Part shown: positions 29,301 to 37,347 of the stretch, in pieces | Layout of the letters: every line of letters starts with the position of its first letter | Numbering within the stretch: position 1 is the first letter of the stretch | Origin: Manduca sexta | Lineage: Eukaryota; Arthropoda; Insecta; Lepidoptera; Sphingidae | Length of the DNA stretch: 64,000 nucleotides | Direction of reading: 5' to 3' | NCBI RefSeq assembly: GCF_014839805.1 | Contig: NC_051140.1 | Span: forward strand, 16,575,826 to 16,639,825 | Notes under the pieces: model-generated | What the model saw: only the letters and a program-made list of their open reading frames with translations | Told to the model about the DNA's origin: nothing | Database searches by the model: none | Translations under genes and position numbers: made by a program

Positions 29301-31542
29301 TTTATTATTGTTTAGCAAAGGGGAAAAGTTTTCCAAACATAACAACAAAACAGTGTAAACGATTTTCTTAACTGAATACTGCAAATTACGGGCTCGTTTG
29401 TTATGTGACTTCACGTGTCCCTCTTCACGGAGAAATGTAATTAAGTGCAACCACTTACAACTCCTACATTGTTGAAGATATGATCATTAAGAACACCAGA
29501 CATGCGCTAATGTGTTTCATTTAAGTCTTCTTTCTTTTAAGGTCTAATCACTAGTTTCATTTTAAATGAAGTTGTAATCTTTTTATCTTCTCTTACCAAG
29601 TTAAAACAAAAAATGTGAAGATGTTGAGGATGTTTGGATGTTAAACAGATTTGAAGTAAATTTGGCGTTCAAGTAGAACAAGTTCTGAATTAACATGCTT
29701 TTTGTTCTTTTAAGACTTCCACATTAGCCGAGCCACAAGCAAAATGTAATATTATAATTTAATTTGTAATATACTTCATAAATATTTTGATCTACATGTT
29801 GTTTCTCATTTGTTTATTAGTTCAATGTTTGTATTTCGTTTAGTATGCGCAACGGATCCAGAACATCTTTTACTACTTACTCCAGGTGCTAACTTTTCGA
29901 AACCGTCAACGAGCATAAAACCAACAACCAACAGAACATTTCCCTTTGCTTTTATAGCGTTGTATAAATTTTATTACGCAGTGGACCGAAGAGTCCTGTT
30001 ATGTGAAAACATTTTAAAATATAGAGACCTATGTCTGCATTTCTCAGTATTACTGTTTAACTAAACAATGTAGTACTAAAAAAAATACTGTAATATATAT
30101 TATTGTATACGAAAACTTGGTGTAAAAGCTTCGTAAAGATATTAATTTAATAAAAATATTTACATTGTCGGCAATAACTGTTCGTGTACAACTCAAGTAT
30201 AATTATAATAATCATTGTAATTTATATTTTTTGAATCATTTTATTAATCTGACCATCTCATCAAATTTTACGGTATTATTTTATAGCTCCATATTCAAAA
30301 TCCAAAGGAAACTTCTTGGGCTCTATAAATTTTAGAGAGCGAATTGTAACAAGTGTTTTAGAACAAATATTTGGTTTTTGTGCCCGATAGTTTTATTACG
30401 AAGAGAAATTACCTGCCGAGACGACTGTCCGCGGGTTCAAATTCCAAGGGACAAATCTCTGAGTTTTCGAAACTTACATAACTAAGAATTCTCCATAAAA
30501 AAATCGAAGGTAAATACCTTCTACTTATAGGTAAGAATAAAAAATTAAGTGTGCGAATCCGCACTAGTCCAGCGAGGTTAACAAAGGCCTAAGTCTTCTC
30601 ATTAGTAGAAGAGGTACTTAATCAAAAATGGGCAGTTTATAATAATAGGTTGGTATTGTTATTACTATTTGTATGTACTTGCAGAAACGCATGGCGCTCG
30701 AAGTGGAAACCTCTCGCAAGACATCGGCGCTGACGTGGGTCGGTCTGGGGCTCATGGGCGTGCAGTTTGGGGTACTCGCTCGGCTCACCTGGTGGGAGTA
30801 CTCGTGGGACATCATGGAGCCTGTCACCTACTTTGTCACCTACGGCACCGCCATGGCGGCCTACGCGTACTTCGTGCTTACTAAGCAGGTTGGTTGCGTT
30901 AAGTTTATATAAAGGTCTTTATGTTGTTATTTGGGGTTTAGGTTTCTCTGATACAAGAAATTTTTAAATAGCTGCTTTTGCTGCACCTATATAATATAGT
31001 CTAGAAGCTCAACTATTGTTTTCCTACTTATTCACATACTATTTGATGGGCGTTATTTAGGGCGACGAGCATCAGTGCGCTGTCATGCAGTACTTTGGAA
31101 ACTGATATTCTCGGTAGCGTTTAGTCGCACCATTTATTTAGTTACTTAATTGTATACAATTTCTTTAATTGATGGTTTTTTATATTATCAATTTACAGGA
31201 ATACGTTTTACCGGACGTGAAGGATCGACAACACTTACTCACGCTGCACAAGAAGGCGAAAAAGATCGGACTTGACATCAACCAATACAACAGTCTTAAA
31301 GATGAGGTAAGTTACTGTTCTATTTGGATGTATCGAACATCTTGACGAATAGGATTTTTAACGTAAGATCTATTGGTTTGCAGATAGATAAGTTAGAAAA
31401 GGACTTAGCTCGTCTGCGGGACCCACTCCAAATCCATTTACCGTCCTCTTACGTAGAGAAGGGGGTAGATGACAAACGCTCCCCTCTCACCAAAATCAAG
31501 GACATGCTCGAAGAAACCAGCAAGAAAATGAAGATCACGTAA
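8188..31542 (+). CDS. MCU: Mitochondrial calcium uniporter pore subunit, six 3' exons (gene span)
   Basis: Six GT-AG exons (8188-8309, 12790-12945, 28395-28556, 30685-30888, 31199-31306, 31384-31542) join in frame to give 302 residues plus stop. MCU is the pore of the inner-membrane calcium uniporter, which imports Ca2+ into the mitochondrial matrix with partners such as EMRE and the MICU proteins (family knowledge). Seen in order: the N-terminal matrix domain with the LPSRRERC motif, a coiled-coil exon, TM1, the loop motif SWDIMEP (W-D-I-M-E-P at 30805-30822, with the Asp and Glu that form the selectivity filter), TM2, and a C-terminal coiled coil with [11 protein letters not shown]. The first visible exon starts with two bases of a split codon, so at least one upstream exon carrying the start codon and targeting peptide is missing. 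The human protein has about 350 residues, so roughly 50 or more are unseen. The intron 12946-28394 is 15.4 kb and full of repeats. Identification is very secure. Confidence 0.96.
8688..8775 (-). mobile_element. SINE family B head fragment in MCU intron
   Basis: AGTCAGAGGTATGTCC, GTTTCGAACCTGCGG and CTCGGCAGACCGTTC are the reversed tRNA-like head region. Confidence 0.6.
9466..9655 (-). mobile_element. SINE family A, copy on - strand
   Basis: Reverse complement of the reference body, from TTATCCCCGAAGGGG to GGGATTCGAACCCAGGACC. The tRNA-like head before the B box is lost. Confidence 0.8.
9885..10085 (+). repeat. Interspersed repeat with CCGGGATAAAA / AAATTTCA core, copy 1
   Basis: TTTTTCCGGGATAAAAGCCT, ACAAAATTTCACCGAAATCC and the closing TTTTTATCCCGGGAA. 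The same order occurs at 14795-14960, with shorter pieces at 21965-22050 and 23480-23520. Element class not assigned. Confidence 0.55.
10086..12789. other. MCU intron, unclassified DNA
   Basis: Open frames of 98-114 codons on either strand (10189-10518 -, 10994-11320 +, 11544-11840 -, 12183-12527 +) show no domain, signal or splice support. Probably chance frames, or relics too old to recognise. Confidence 0.4.
12559..12578 (+). repeat. Poly(A) run
   Basis: About 19 A residues after a GTAGT stretch in the MCU intron. It may be the tail of an unrecognised retroinsertion. Confidence 0.6.
12790..12945 (+). CDS. MCU: MCU exon: N-terminal domain, second part
   Basis: 52 codons in phase 0 at both ends, with acceptor TTTGCAG and donor CAA|GTAAGT. 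It begins [15 protein letters not shown] and ends with [17 protein letters not shown], which matches the DFKLVINDLTYHV region of vertebrate MCU. The long open reading on the opposite strand here is a shadow of this exon. Confidence 0.95.
14795..14960 (+). repeat. Interspersed repeat with CCGGGATAAAA / AAATTTCA core, copy 2
   Basis: GTTTTCCGGGATAAAAGTCC, CCCAGGGTCTTAAACTATCT, ACAAAATTTCATAAAAATCC, then an ACAGACAGACAGA tail, parallel to copy 1. Confidence 0.55.
15492..15725 (-). mobile_element. SINE family A, diverged copy on - strand
   Basis: Contains TTTATTTCTGAAGGGGTAAG, then GTGCACCCAATTTACGCCGA, and ends with CTACGCCACCGAGGC, the reversed family head, so it is nearly full length but old. 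Confidence 0.75.
16975..17246 (+). mobile_element. tRNA-derived SINE, family A, full length with 11-bp target duplication
   Basis: A tRNA-like head (CCTCGGTGGCGTAGTTG, then B box GGTTCGAATCC near 17036) is followed by a conserved body (GATATTTGGGTTTTTCTGCT, GGCGATAGGCTCGCCCCCTA, CTTGGCGAAAAGTGGGTGCC) and a GTAT microsatellite tail. ATTATTTTTAA is duplicated at 16964-16974 and 17247-17257. This is the reference copy for the family in this window. Confidence 0.88.
17941..18101 (+). mobile_element. ~161-bp MITE (second family), copy 1
   Basis: It starts CCGTTTTCAATATTGATC and ends GATCGTTTATTAAAAATGGCGG, imperfect inverted ends. The interior carries AACCAATAAAAA. It matches the reversed copy at 19078-19240. 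Confidence 0.6.
18118..18175 (+). mobile_element. Decayed 3' fragment of the 179-bp MITE family
   Basis: GTTATGTGCTTATTA ... AGAATAAAGTCCCTGG parallels the last ~60 bases of the copy at 1331-1509, with several changes. It abuts another MITE (17941-18101). Confidence 0.5.
18650..19045 (-). mobile_element. Non-LTR retrotransposon fragment: C-terminus of the polyprotein
   Basis: A 99-residue frame (19032-18733) reads [55 protein letters not shown] and [18 protein letters not shown]. This C-terminal block is widespread in insect LINEs, and RRAILVDV resembles a nuclease-like tail. It is 5' truncated near 19045, and the 3' part continues to about 18650. Clade not decided. Confidence 0.7.
19078..19240 (-). 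mobile_element. ~163-bp MITE (second family), copy 2, inverted
   Basis: Same ends as the copy at 17941-18101 but in reverse. The two copies face each other across 1 kb that includes a LINE fragment. The interior holds GACCAATCAGAA and TTTTGATTGGTCC, themselves an inverted pair. Confidence 0.65.
19922..20005 (+). mobile_element. SINE family C body fragment
   Basis: ACGTAAAGCCGTCGGTCCTG and CGCCCGATCTCTGCC, then TTGGATTGCTGTCTCACC, parallel the body of the element at 60748-61115. Confidence 0.5.
20084..20152 (-). other. tRNA-like relic (probable SINE head)
   Basis: On the - strand, TTGTCCAGGGGCTGCGTATT, GGACTGAAAACCGTGA and GTTCGAATCCGAGATC give A-box-like, anticodon-arm-like and B-box segments at tRNA spacing. 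The acceptor stem does not pair, so it is not a functional tRNA. Confidence 0.35.
20370..20442 (+). mobile_element. SINE family A, 3' fragment
   Basis: ATCATGGGACGGCACATGGC, GAAAAGTGGAAGCCCTGG and TTTCGAAGATAAAG match the 3' third of the family. Confidence 0.6.
21508..21551. repeat. Inverted repeat GTGCCGACCG ... CGGTCGGCAC
   Basis: Ten-base perfect arms separated by 24 bases, GC-rich in AT-rich DNA, just upstream of a SINE. Probably part of an older repeat. Confidence 0.6.
21619..21945 (+). mobile_element. tRNA-derived SINE, family B, full length
   Basis: The head is GCGATAGCCTAGTTGGTTGT with a B-box-like GGTTCAAATCCC. The body has GGTGAAGGAAAACATCGTGA and CACTAGGCCAGCGTGGTGGA, and the end has AATACAGGGCTGATATTATT plus (ATT)n. 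TAATAAAAAAA flanks both sides as an approximate target duplication. Confidence 0.85.
22060..25500. other. MCU intron, AT-rich DNA
   Basis: Apart from the palindrome at 23768-23802 and a short repeat piece at 23480-23520, I see no gene, RNA or element with recognisable ends. Confidence 0.4.
23768..23802. repeat. Perfect 35-bp palindrome (17-bp arms, 1-base centre)
   Basis: Arms ATCCGTTGGGTTGTAAT and ATTACAACCCAACGGAT around a single T. It lies in the 15-kb MCU intron with no gene or element boundary recognised nearby. Confidence 0.9.
25505..25635 (-). mobile_element. SINE-type 3' fragment (related to family B)
   Basis: GTCCCATTGTTGGGTACGGA and TTTTCTCACGATGTTTTCCT are reversed family-B-like body and tail segments with many changes. 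Confidence 0.5.
25640..25830 (+). repeat. Interspersed repeat of a type common in moths
   Basis: CTATTATATAAAGTCGAAGA, TACTGGTTCGATTTGAAAAA and GGCTATGGGCTATGTAACAT follow the order of a sequence I recognise from many lepidopteran introns (often annotated as Helitron-related; not verified here). Confidence 0.4.
25840..28394. other. MCU intron, 3' part
   Basis: AT-rich, no coding support. A 91-codon - strand frame (27368-27643) is unsupported. Confidence 0.4.
28395..28556 (+). CDS. MCU: MCU exon: coiled coil 1
   Basis: 54 codons, phase 0 at both ends, with acceptor GCGTTACAG and donor GAG|GTAAGG. It contains [16 protein letters not shown] followed by the charged heptad-like stretch [18 protein letters not shown]. 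This is the helix in MCU between the N-terminal domain and TM1. It follows a 15.4-kb intron. Confidence 0.95.
28557..30403. other. MCU intron between the coiled-coil and pore exons
   Basis: 1.8 kb of AT-rich DNA before the old SINE copy. Nothing recognisable. Confidence 0.4.
30404..30656 (+). mobile_element. SINE family B, old copy upstream of the MCU pore exon
   Basis: GACGACTGTCCGCGGGTTCA, AATCCGCACTAGTCCAGCGA and AGTAGAAGAGGTACTTAATC follow the family order with many changes. It ends about 30 bases before the acceptor of exon 30685-30888. Confidence 0.6.
30685..30888 (+). CDS. MCU: MCU exon: TM1, WDIMEP selectivity filter, TM2
   Basis: 68 codons, phase 0. TM1 is about residues 15-37 of the exon ([20 protein letters not shown]), then [11 protein letters not shown], then TM2 ([19 protein letters not shown]). 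Asp42 and Glu45 of the exon are the acidic ring residues of the pore, and Ser40 sits where human Ser259, linked to ruthenium-compound sensitivity, is found. The donor CAG|GTTGGT is weaker than the others, but the next exon joins in frame at the expected residue (TKQ|EYV). Confidence 0.97.
31199..31306 (+). CDS. MCU: MCU exon: post-TM2 matrix segment
   Basis: 36 codons, phase 0, with acceptor AATTTACAG and donor GAG|GTAAGT. It starts [20 protein letters not shown], which aligns with the EYVYPEARDRQYLLFFHKGA segment of vertebrate MCU just after TM2. Confidence 0.95.
31384..31542 (+). CDS. MCU: MCU terminal exon: C-terminal coiled coil and stop
   Basis: 52 codons plus TAA at 31540-31542, with acceptor GGTTTGCAG. 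It contains [20 protein letters not shown], the conserved C-terminal helix of MCU, then a charged tail ending KKMKIT. The upstream intron is only 77 bp. Confidence 0.95.
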   Translation: MDKLEKDLARLRDPLQIHLPSSYVEKGVDDKRSPLTKIKDMLEETSKKMKIT

Positions 31543-34245
31543 TATTGGCTCAAATAACCGCGAAACTTCGCCTCGTCGGAGCAACGCCATCTTTTGTTGT
31601 TAGTGGTAAACGCTTGTTGATAACATTGCCACGGCTTGTGTGTAGATGGCAGCACTTTGGAAATACACTTTGATAATTAATTTCATTGTTTGAAAAATAC
31701 TAAAGAAATATTTCCAATTTGGCTTTTTATTAATTTTGGGTTTAAAATAATGTTGTTTTCGTATATTGTGGGTTTGCTAACAAAATTTATTTCTCATGTA
31801 ATACATTGGATGTATCTTATACATTTAAGTGTACAAAGTGTGTTTTTTCCATTGTCTGTCTGTATGTTTTCACACGAGCGTTCAATCATTTTGTAAAACT
31901 ATCCGTTGTACAGTCTCTGTTTAAATGTAACTAGATTTTTTAAAAACAATTTAATTAAATGTTTGTCACAAGAGCACAGATAAAAAATATTTAGCTTTAG
32001 TAAGTATAAATGCTGAATGAATCGATAAGACTCATAAAAAATAAATTGATGTTATTATCTTGCCAGGAAATAATTCGATTTTAGTAAAATTTTCTTTTAT
32101 GGTTAATTTAATTTAATTGAAATTTAGTTTTCTTTGAATTAGGATTTTCAAATTTTGCTCATTAAATTGTTTCCTATTTTGTATTATTTTTAAGAATCCA
32201 ATATATTCTTACAGACGATTAATTTAAATATCAAAATGTTACTTTTATTATAATGTAAATTATCTACAAATGTATGATTAGATACAAATCATATTTGTGC
32301 GACTTTAATTTCTCAAAATTATTTTGTAATGGAACTATTCTACGCCATTTCTGTTTTATATTTATAGAAAATGTGCAATACAGGAGAATGATGTAAGGAT
32401 CGATGCCAATGGGGATAAATAGACTTATTACTTTAGACACACACAAAAAACATTATTTATAAACATGATTATACTACAAATTATAATTTAATTTCCTATA
32501 AATGTATTTTAGTTTTAATTAATAAAATCTAGTCCTTACTTATTCATGTTCTGAACCTAAACTATAATTACATAGGTATTTTTAAATAAGTAGAGTAATG
32601 GCTTTATTTAAACCAAATCATGAGACTTATAATACTTGGCTGTATTAGTATTATTCAAGTTTAAATTTATGAGTCAAGGTTTTCTCTTTAATTTTTTACG
32701 TTATTTGTCATTTTGCGTGTACTGGAAGTTTGTATTCACTAATTGCTTGATAATGTGTACACAAAATAGCTTTCTCGCTTATTTGATTGTCATTTTTTTT
32801 TTGTAATATTATCTCAGCAAATAAGATTTTTATTAGTTGAGATCCTTTTTCAAAACCGTTGAAAAAAATCATTAGAAAATCGATATTCAAATCGATTATA
32901 AACGTTAATCGATTAAGAAAAATTGATTTTATATTTTTTTGGAAAATTGCTTTTTGTATTTGCCGTGTTTTTTTTTAAATCGTTTCTGTTTGCAAATTCG
33001 TAGTTTATTAACGCCTCTTTCTGTTTATATTATAATAATAGATCTGCACAACTGTTGATGTTGGTGCTTTATATGTATTACGAGTTTTATTCTAGGTGTA
33101 GTTGTAATAAATTGAGGCTTTGTTTTATTGTAATTTTAGATTTTTCCTATTAAATTTATAGAGAGTTAATTGTTTTTTTCTTTAACATGTCTATGTAATA
33201 CTAATATACGTGTAGCCTTTTTTGCAGGGAGGAGGTATAGTAAGGTAATAATGGATTTTTTTTTGTTTAATATCTTTCGTGGCAGGAAGTTATATCGTAG
33301 AAGGAGTCTGAGATCATGTGTTTTTATATAAAAAGAAATATAACAGTTTAATTATGTTAATATAAGTATAATTTTTTTTTAATTATATCGGATATATATT
33401 CGATAGCATATATATGTTAGAAGATAAAACTGAAGACACCTTATTATAAAGGTTAATTGATCCTAATAAATAAAATTTAAGTCATATATTTTCGACAACA
33501 ATGTCTCTTTTCTTAGCGGAACGGCACTAAAATTAAATCGAGATTTTAGTATGATAGTGATGTTTTGCGTTTAAATTATTCAAAATATTGTATAACTAAT
33601 AATAAAACGTGCAGTAGGTTAAATATTGGCTGTGAAATTAATGTGACCGAGCATTTTTCATTCTAATAAATAATGAATTAAACCTACCAAATGTGGTTAC
33701 ATTTAGATAAAAGTTATAGGATGTTAATGCAATATAACGGCTTTTGACGTCTAAGGAAAATTTATCCTGCAGGACCACGCAGGACGAAGCAGTAATGTCC
33801 TGCATGTTAATCCGAGACTGCGTTAATCGTTGACCATTTTTGCATAACACATTTATAGTAAGTAATTTATCGTAAGCTTTCATGTGCTGTGTATGCTAGT
33901 AAGTCATTATCATATATACCCATACGATTAATTATAATTCGCACCCTTAGAACTAAGCTAAACTCTACAAGAGATGATTTGTGGGAAACGAATATAAAAG
34001 TTTTGAGAACAATATAGGCAGTGAATTTAGCGGTCGTCGAAAATGAGAATCCCTGTTTCTGTTCTATAATTTTGTCTTATTCTCGTCATTGGGATATAGA
34101 GCATGGTTCGGAAGGTCGTTTTGTAACAAAATCAGAAAATATATAATTGGGTTAGGTCACTTTAGTTTCTAAGGGTGCGATATATATTCTTATAAAATTA
34201 TGTTTATTTATACATTTTTATTGTTTGTATGTAAGTCCTGAGAAA
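31543..34245. other. MCU 3' UTR and downstream intergenic DNA
   Basis: The first ~500 bases probably include the 3' UTR. Beyond that is extremely AT-rich DNA with T-runs and no feature I can name. Confidence 0.45.
32040..32045 (+). terminator. Candidate poly(A) signal for MCU
   Basis: This is the first AATAAA after the MCU stop, about 500 bases downstream, followed by a T-rich stretch. AATAAA also occurs later (for example 32521-32526) in this very AT-rich DNA, so the real cleavage site is uncertain. Confidence 0.35.
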
Positions 34246-34430
34246 CAGCTGATTTAAATATCCAATCACAATTTTAATCTTCGATCCAATCCCAAACATA
34301 AACCAATCAAAAAAATAAGGCATTTGTAATGTCAAAATAAACTGTATTCTGATTGGTCTATTTTCACAATGGATTGTAAAAAGCTATTGGTTCCTTTATT
34401 TAAATTGACTGTTAGTGGCTAAGTTCTGAA
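34246..34430 (+). mobile_element. Second-family MITE, copy 3 (diverged)
   Basis: TCCAATCACAATTTTAATC, AACCAATCAAAAAAATAA, and then TTCTGATTGGTCTATTTTC occur in the same order and spacing as in the 19078-19240 copy read in reverse. The ends are eroded. Confidence 0.5.
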
Positions 34431-35270
34431 GAATTAAAAAATACATAAGTATATGTCATTTATATGCTTGTGAATAAGTGTTTGAGTGTGAAAAAGACAA
34501 CAATCTTTTTGATTGCTTTATTTCGATGACTAATGGGATCTGCTGTCGTTTAGTTTTGCTGTCCATTTGAGAAAACATAGTTAGTTCTTAAGTGTTCAAG
34601 AAAAGGTTTCGCCTTCACAATCAATTTCATTTGATCATGCTAATTTGAATTTAAAGTATTTATATAAAAAGAAGGTATTCGAGTGATGACATGTCTAAGA
34701 GGGACTCGTATGTTTCTATTGTAGGTGGAATTATACAGTCTAACGTGTATCTTAAGGCTTTAATGATACGGTCTAAAACTCTGTACATAGCCGTTGTAAA
34801 ATAAGAACGCACATAATTATTCGCTCAATATAGGCTTTCTCTTGTGATTTGCTGGTTTGCCTTTTAGAATCTTTCTATATAATGTTTTATCTATCTATAT
34901 AACATATAAAATTTTATATACATCTAGTATTAAGAAGCAAGGCTTCGGTTATATATTTATTTACTGTAATAAATTATTTTATTTAGCATAATTTTAGTAT
35001 TTTATTTAATCACTAGTTGCAAGTCTGCAACGTTAGTTTTAGTTGTAAACGTATAACTAGTGGATCCGTTATTACTTGTACTAGTAGTAGGGGTACAATT
35101 AGTTGCTAGTTGGCGAGAATTTCGATGAGTCATAGATTACTTGTTTGATTAAAGAAATGTATAGAATCAGTTTGGTATATAAATGAGATTGTTATCGTAG
35201 TATTCTGTATAAAGTATTTATATTTTATTTTCGGATTGTACACATACTGCTAGTGATACAAGTATATTAA

Positions 35271-35520
35271 GGCGATACCTCAAGGTCCATTTTCATACAT
35301 TTTGTTTCGGCTTTAATCTGGGTAACTAAACAAGTATTGGCAAGTAAAGAATTTAAATTCACGTCTAGTTAGTGATTAGTTATCGCAGTTGAAAGAAAAA
35401 TGTAAAAATAATTAATAATCATGGATATTTCTGCCTTTAAAATTTCGTCATATTAAAAATAAAATGTTAATTAATGTTATTTCAAACAAAATGTATGAAA
35501 ATGGACCTTGAGGTATCGCC
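35271..35520. mobile_element. piggyBac-like MITE with 37-bp perfect inverted ends and TTAA target
   Basis: TTAA sits at 35267-35270 and 35521-35524. The terminal 37 bases (35271-35307, 35484-35520) are perfect inverted repeats starting GGCGATACCTCAAGGTCC. The 250-bp body has no coding potential. TTAA duplication is the mark of piggyBac-type transposition. Confidence 0.85.
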
Positions 35521-35524
35521 TTAA

Positions 35525-36949
35525 ACCTTAAAAATTAACATGACCATACATTTTATGTTGAAATCGTTGAATTTTGATACAGTTCGAATACATAGTTCAA
35601 AATGACAATACTAAGGCATAAAAAATTGCTAGTGGATTGTGTACTATTCTCATGTTAAGTAAATTGTTTAATTAATGTTTAAAATTAATTATACACCAGC
35701 ATTTTCGATAATACTTTGTTTTATTCCTAGGAAATCTGTAACCGATATTATGCATTCTTTCATAATGTAAGCTCATACGATGGGGACGATTCTGAAGTTA
35801 TAAATATAACGCCTTATAAAGACTAGACAACATTGAAATTTAAACCTTCAAAACGAAGTCGAGTTATACCTATTTTTTGGGCAGTGTTATTCGTTCAGTG
35901 TCAGAAAGTTTACAGTTGGACGTATCATAACGTCACTCTAGAACTATGTAAACGTCATGGGACGTCCGACTTCAGGGTCGCTCTTATCGTTTGAACATTT
36001 TCACAATCGTAGTTAGGACACTTATATATAAAATTGTATCTATTTAGACTAATTAATTTAACCACGATACTAACTTTCCTGTTATTCACTAAATTGAGAT
36101 TGCCAAAATTACCTTCCAATTAATAAGATTTTCTTGTTAACTTTGTTATATAGTAGTATATGGAGAATAGTGTTGCAACTACGTCACTTACATAGTTTTA
36201 TATTTAATTATGTATAAAGTCTCATTTACAACAAAATGTTCATACTTGTTACGTAAGGAAAAATTCAGAATTTATATTACAAAGTTAAAACATAGTGTTT
36301 CCGTATTTACTTTAATTGTGCAATACACAATTTTATTATTATATTTTTGTATCGTGTATATAGTTGCAACTCAATTTTTTCTGGTAGCCGTAGTTACTCA
36401 TTGGGCGCTTCAAGAACGTATATAGACGTCTTTGTACTCCATAGATACGTTTTGGCGCGAGTGGGTACACAATGACTTTAAACGTTAATACGTCCAATGT
36501 GTAACCATGGTTAAAGATGGTTTCACCTGGTAACCGGGTGGTCGAGTGACGGTACGGGAGCGAGGCACGAACGACAGGCACAAATACTTACAACCCGACT
36601 CCTTGTCACAGTTACTATTTTGCATTTTGTTAATATTTACAGTCGTGTTGTTCGAATAAATTTTTCAAAAAATATTTTTGTGTATTTTCTATACTTCTTG
36701 ATAGGGCTCTGGAGGGTGTTAATTGATCTCTAAAACCTATAATTATGTTCAGCACGGTACTTCGTTGCTTATGGCATATAATTCACGCAAAATAAATAGT
36801 TTAGCATTTTACAGTAACTACACCAGGAAATAGACTGGATAGATACTATAGGTATATTTAATAAAGTTGAAAGTGTAAAAACTTATTTCAATATAAGTAA
36901 TATATCGCAGCGTACACTGGAAGATAAACACTGACCACTTTGTAATACA
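35525..36949. other. Intergenic space between MCU and the cuticle gene
   Basis: The two genes converge here (MCU on +, cuticle on -). A somewhat GC-richer patch at 36470-36600 has open frames on both strands but no recognisable product. Confidence 0.4.
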
Positions 36950-36955
36950 TTTATT
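36950..36955 (-). terminator. Poly(A) signal for the cuticular protein gene
   Basis: AATAAA on the - strand (TTTATT on +) lies about 72 bases past the exon 8 stop codon, a usual distance for an insect 3' UTR. It supports exon 8 as the real last exon. Confidence 0.6.
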
Positions 36956-37027
36956 ATAAATACATTTTTACAGATGCGCTAAAATACTGTCTTATTCGTA
37001 TGTTCAGAAAGTCGTGTGTTCAGTGTG

Positions 37028-37347
37028 TTATGTTTTATCTTTCTCTAACGCCTCAGACGGCGATAGCGGCTTGGAGCCGAACGGATATAAATCTATACTT
37101 TGAACATGTGCCCTAACGGATATGCCGGGCGGTATCCCGAAATAGTCTTTTCCTATATTCCTGATAATGGTAGCACCAGGCTTATTGCGCTGTATGTTAA
37201 ACCCTACAGCGAAGTCCGGATTACCATCAGTATCAGTGTGCGTCTCATAACTGGCGTCGTCAGTAAATTGCGTCGTCTGGAAAGGCTTAAGTGGGACATA
37301 AGGTTGCTTCTGTGGTCTATACGGCTTGGTCGGCCGCGTCGGCTTGC
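37028..37347 (-). CDS. Cuticular protein exon 8: terminal exon
   Basis: The acceptor is CTGATTAACTTGCAG, with a branch-like CTGATTAAC just upstream. The exon encodes a basic Pro-rich start (KPTRPTKPYRPQKQPYVPLK), then a mixed segment (THTDTDGNPDFAVGFNIQ, then IIRNIGKDYFGIPPGISVR), and stops at TAA 37030-37028. It has no R&R signature. The entering phase (needs one base) fits exon 7 spliced at 37887 and also exon 6, so skipping of exon 7 would stay in frame too. The + strand open reading over this exon is a shadow. Confidence 0.87.
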
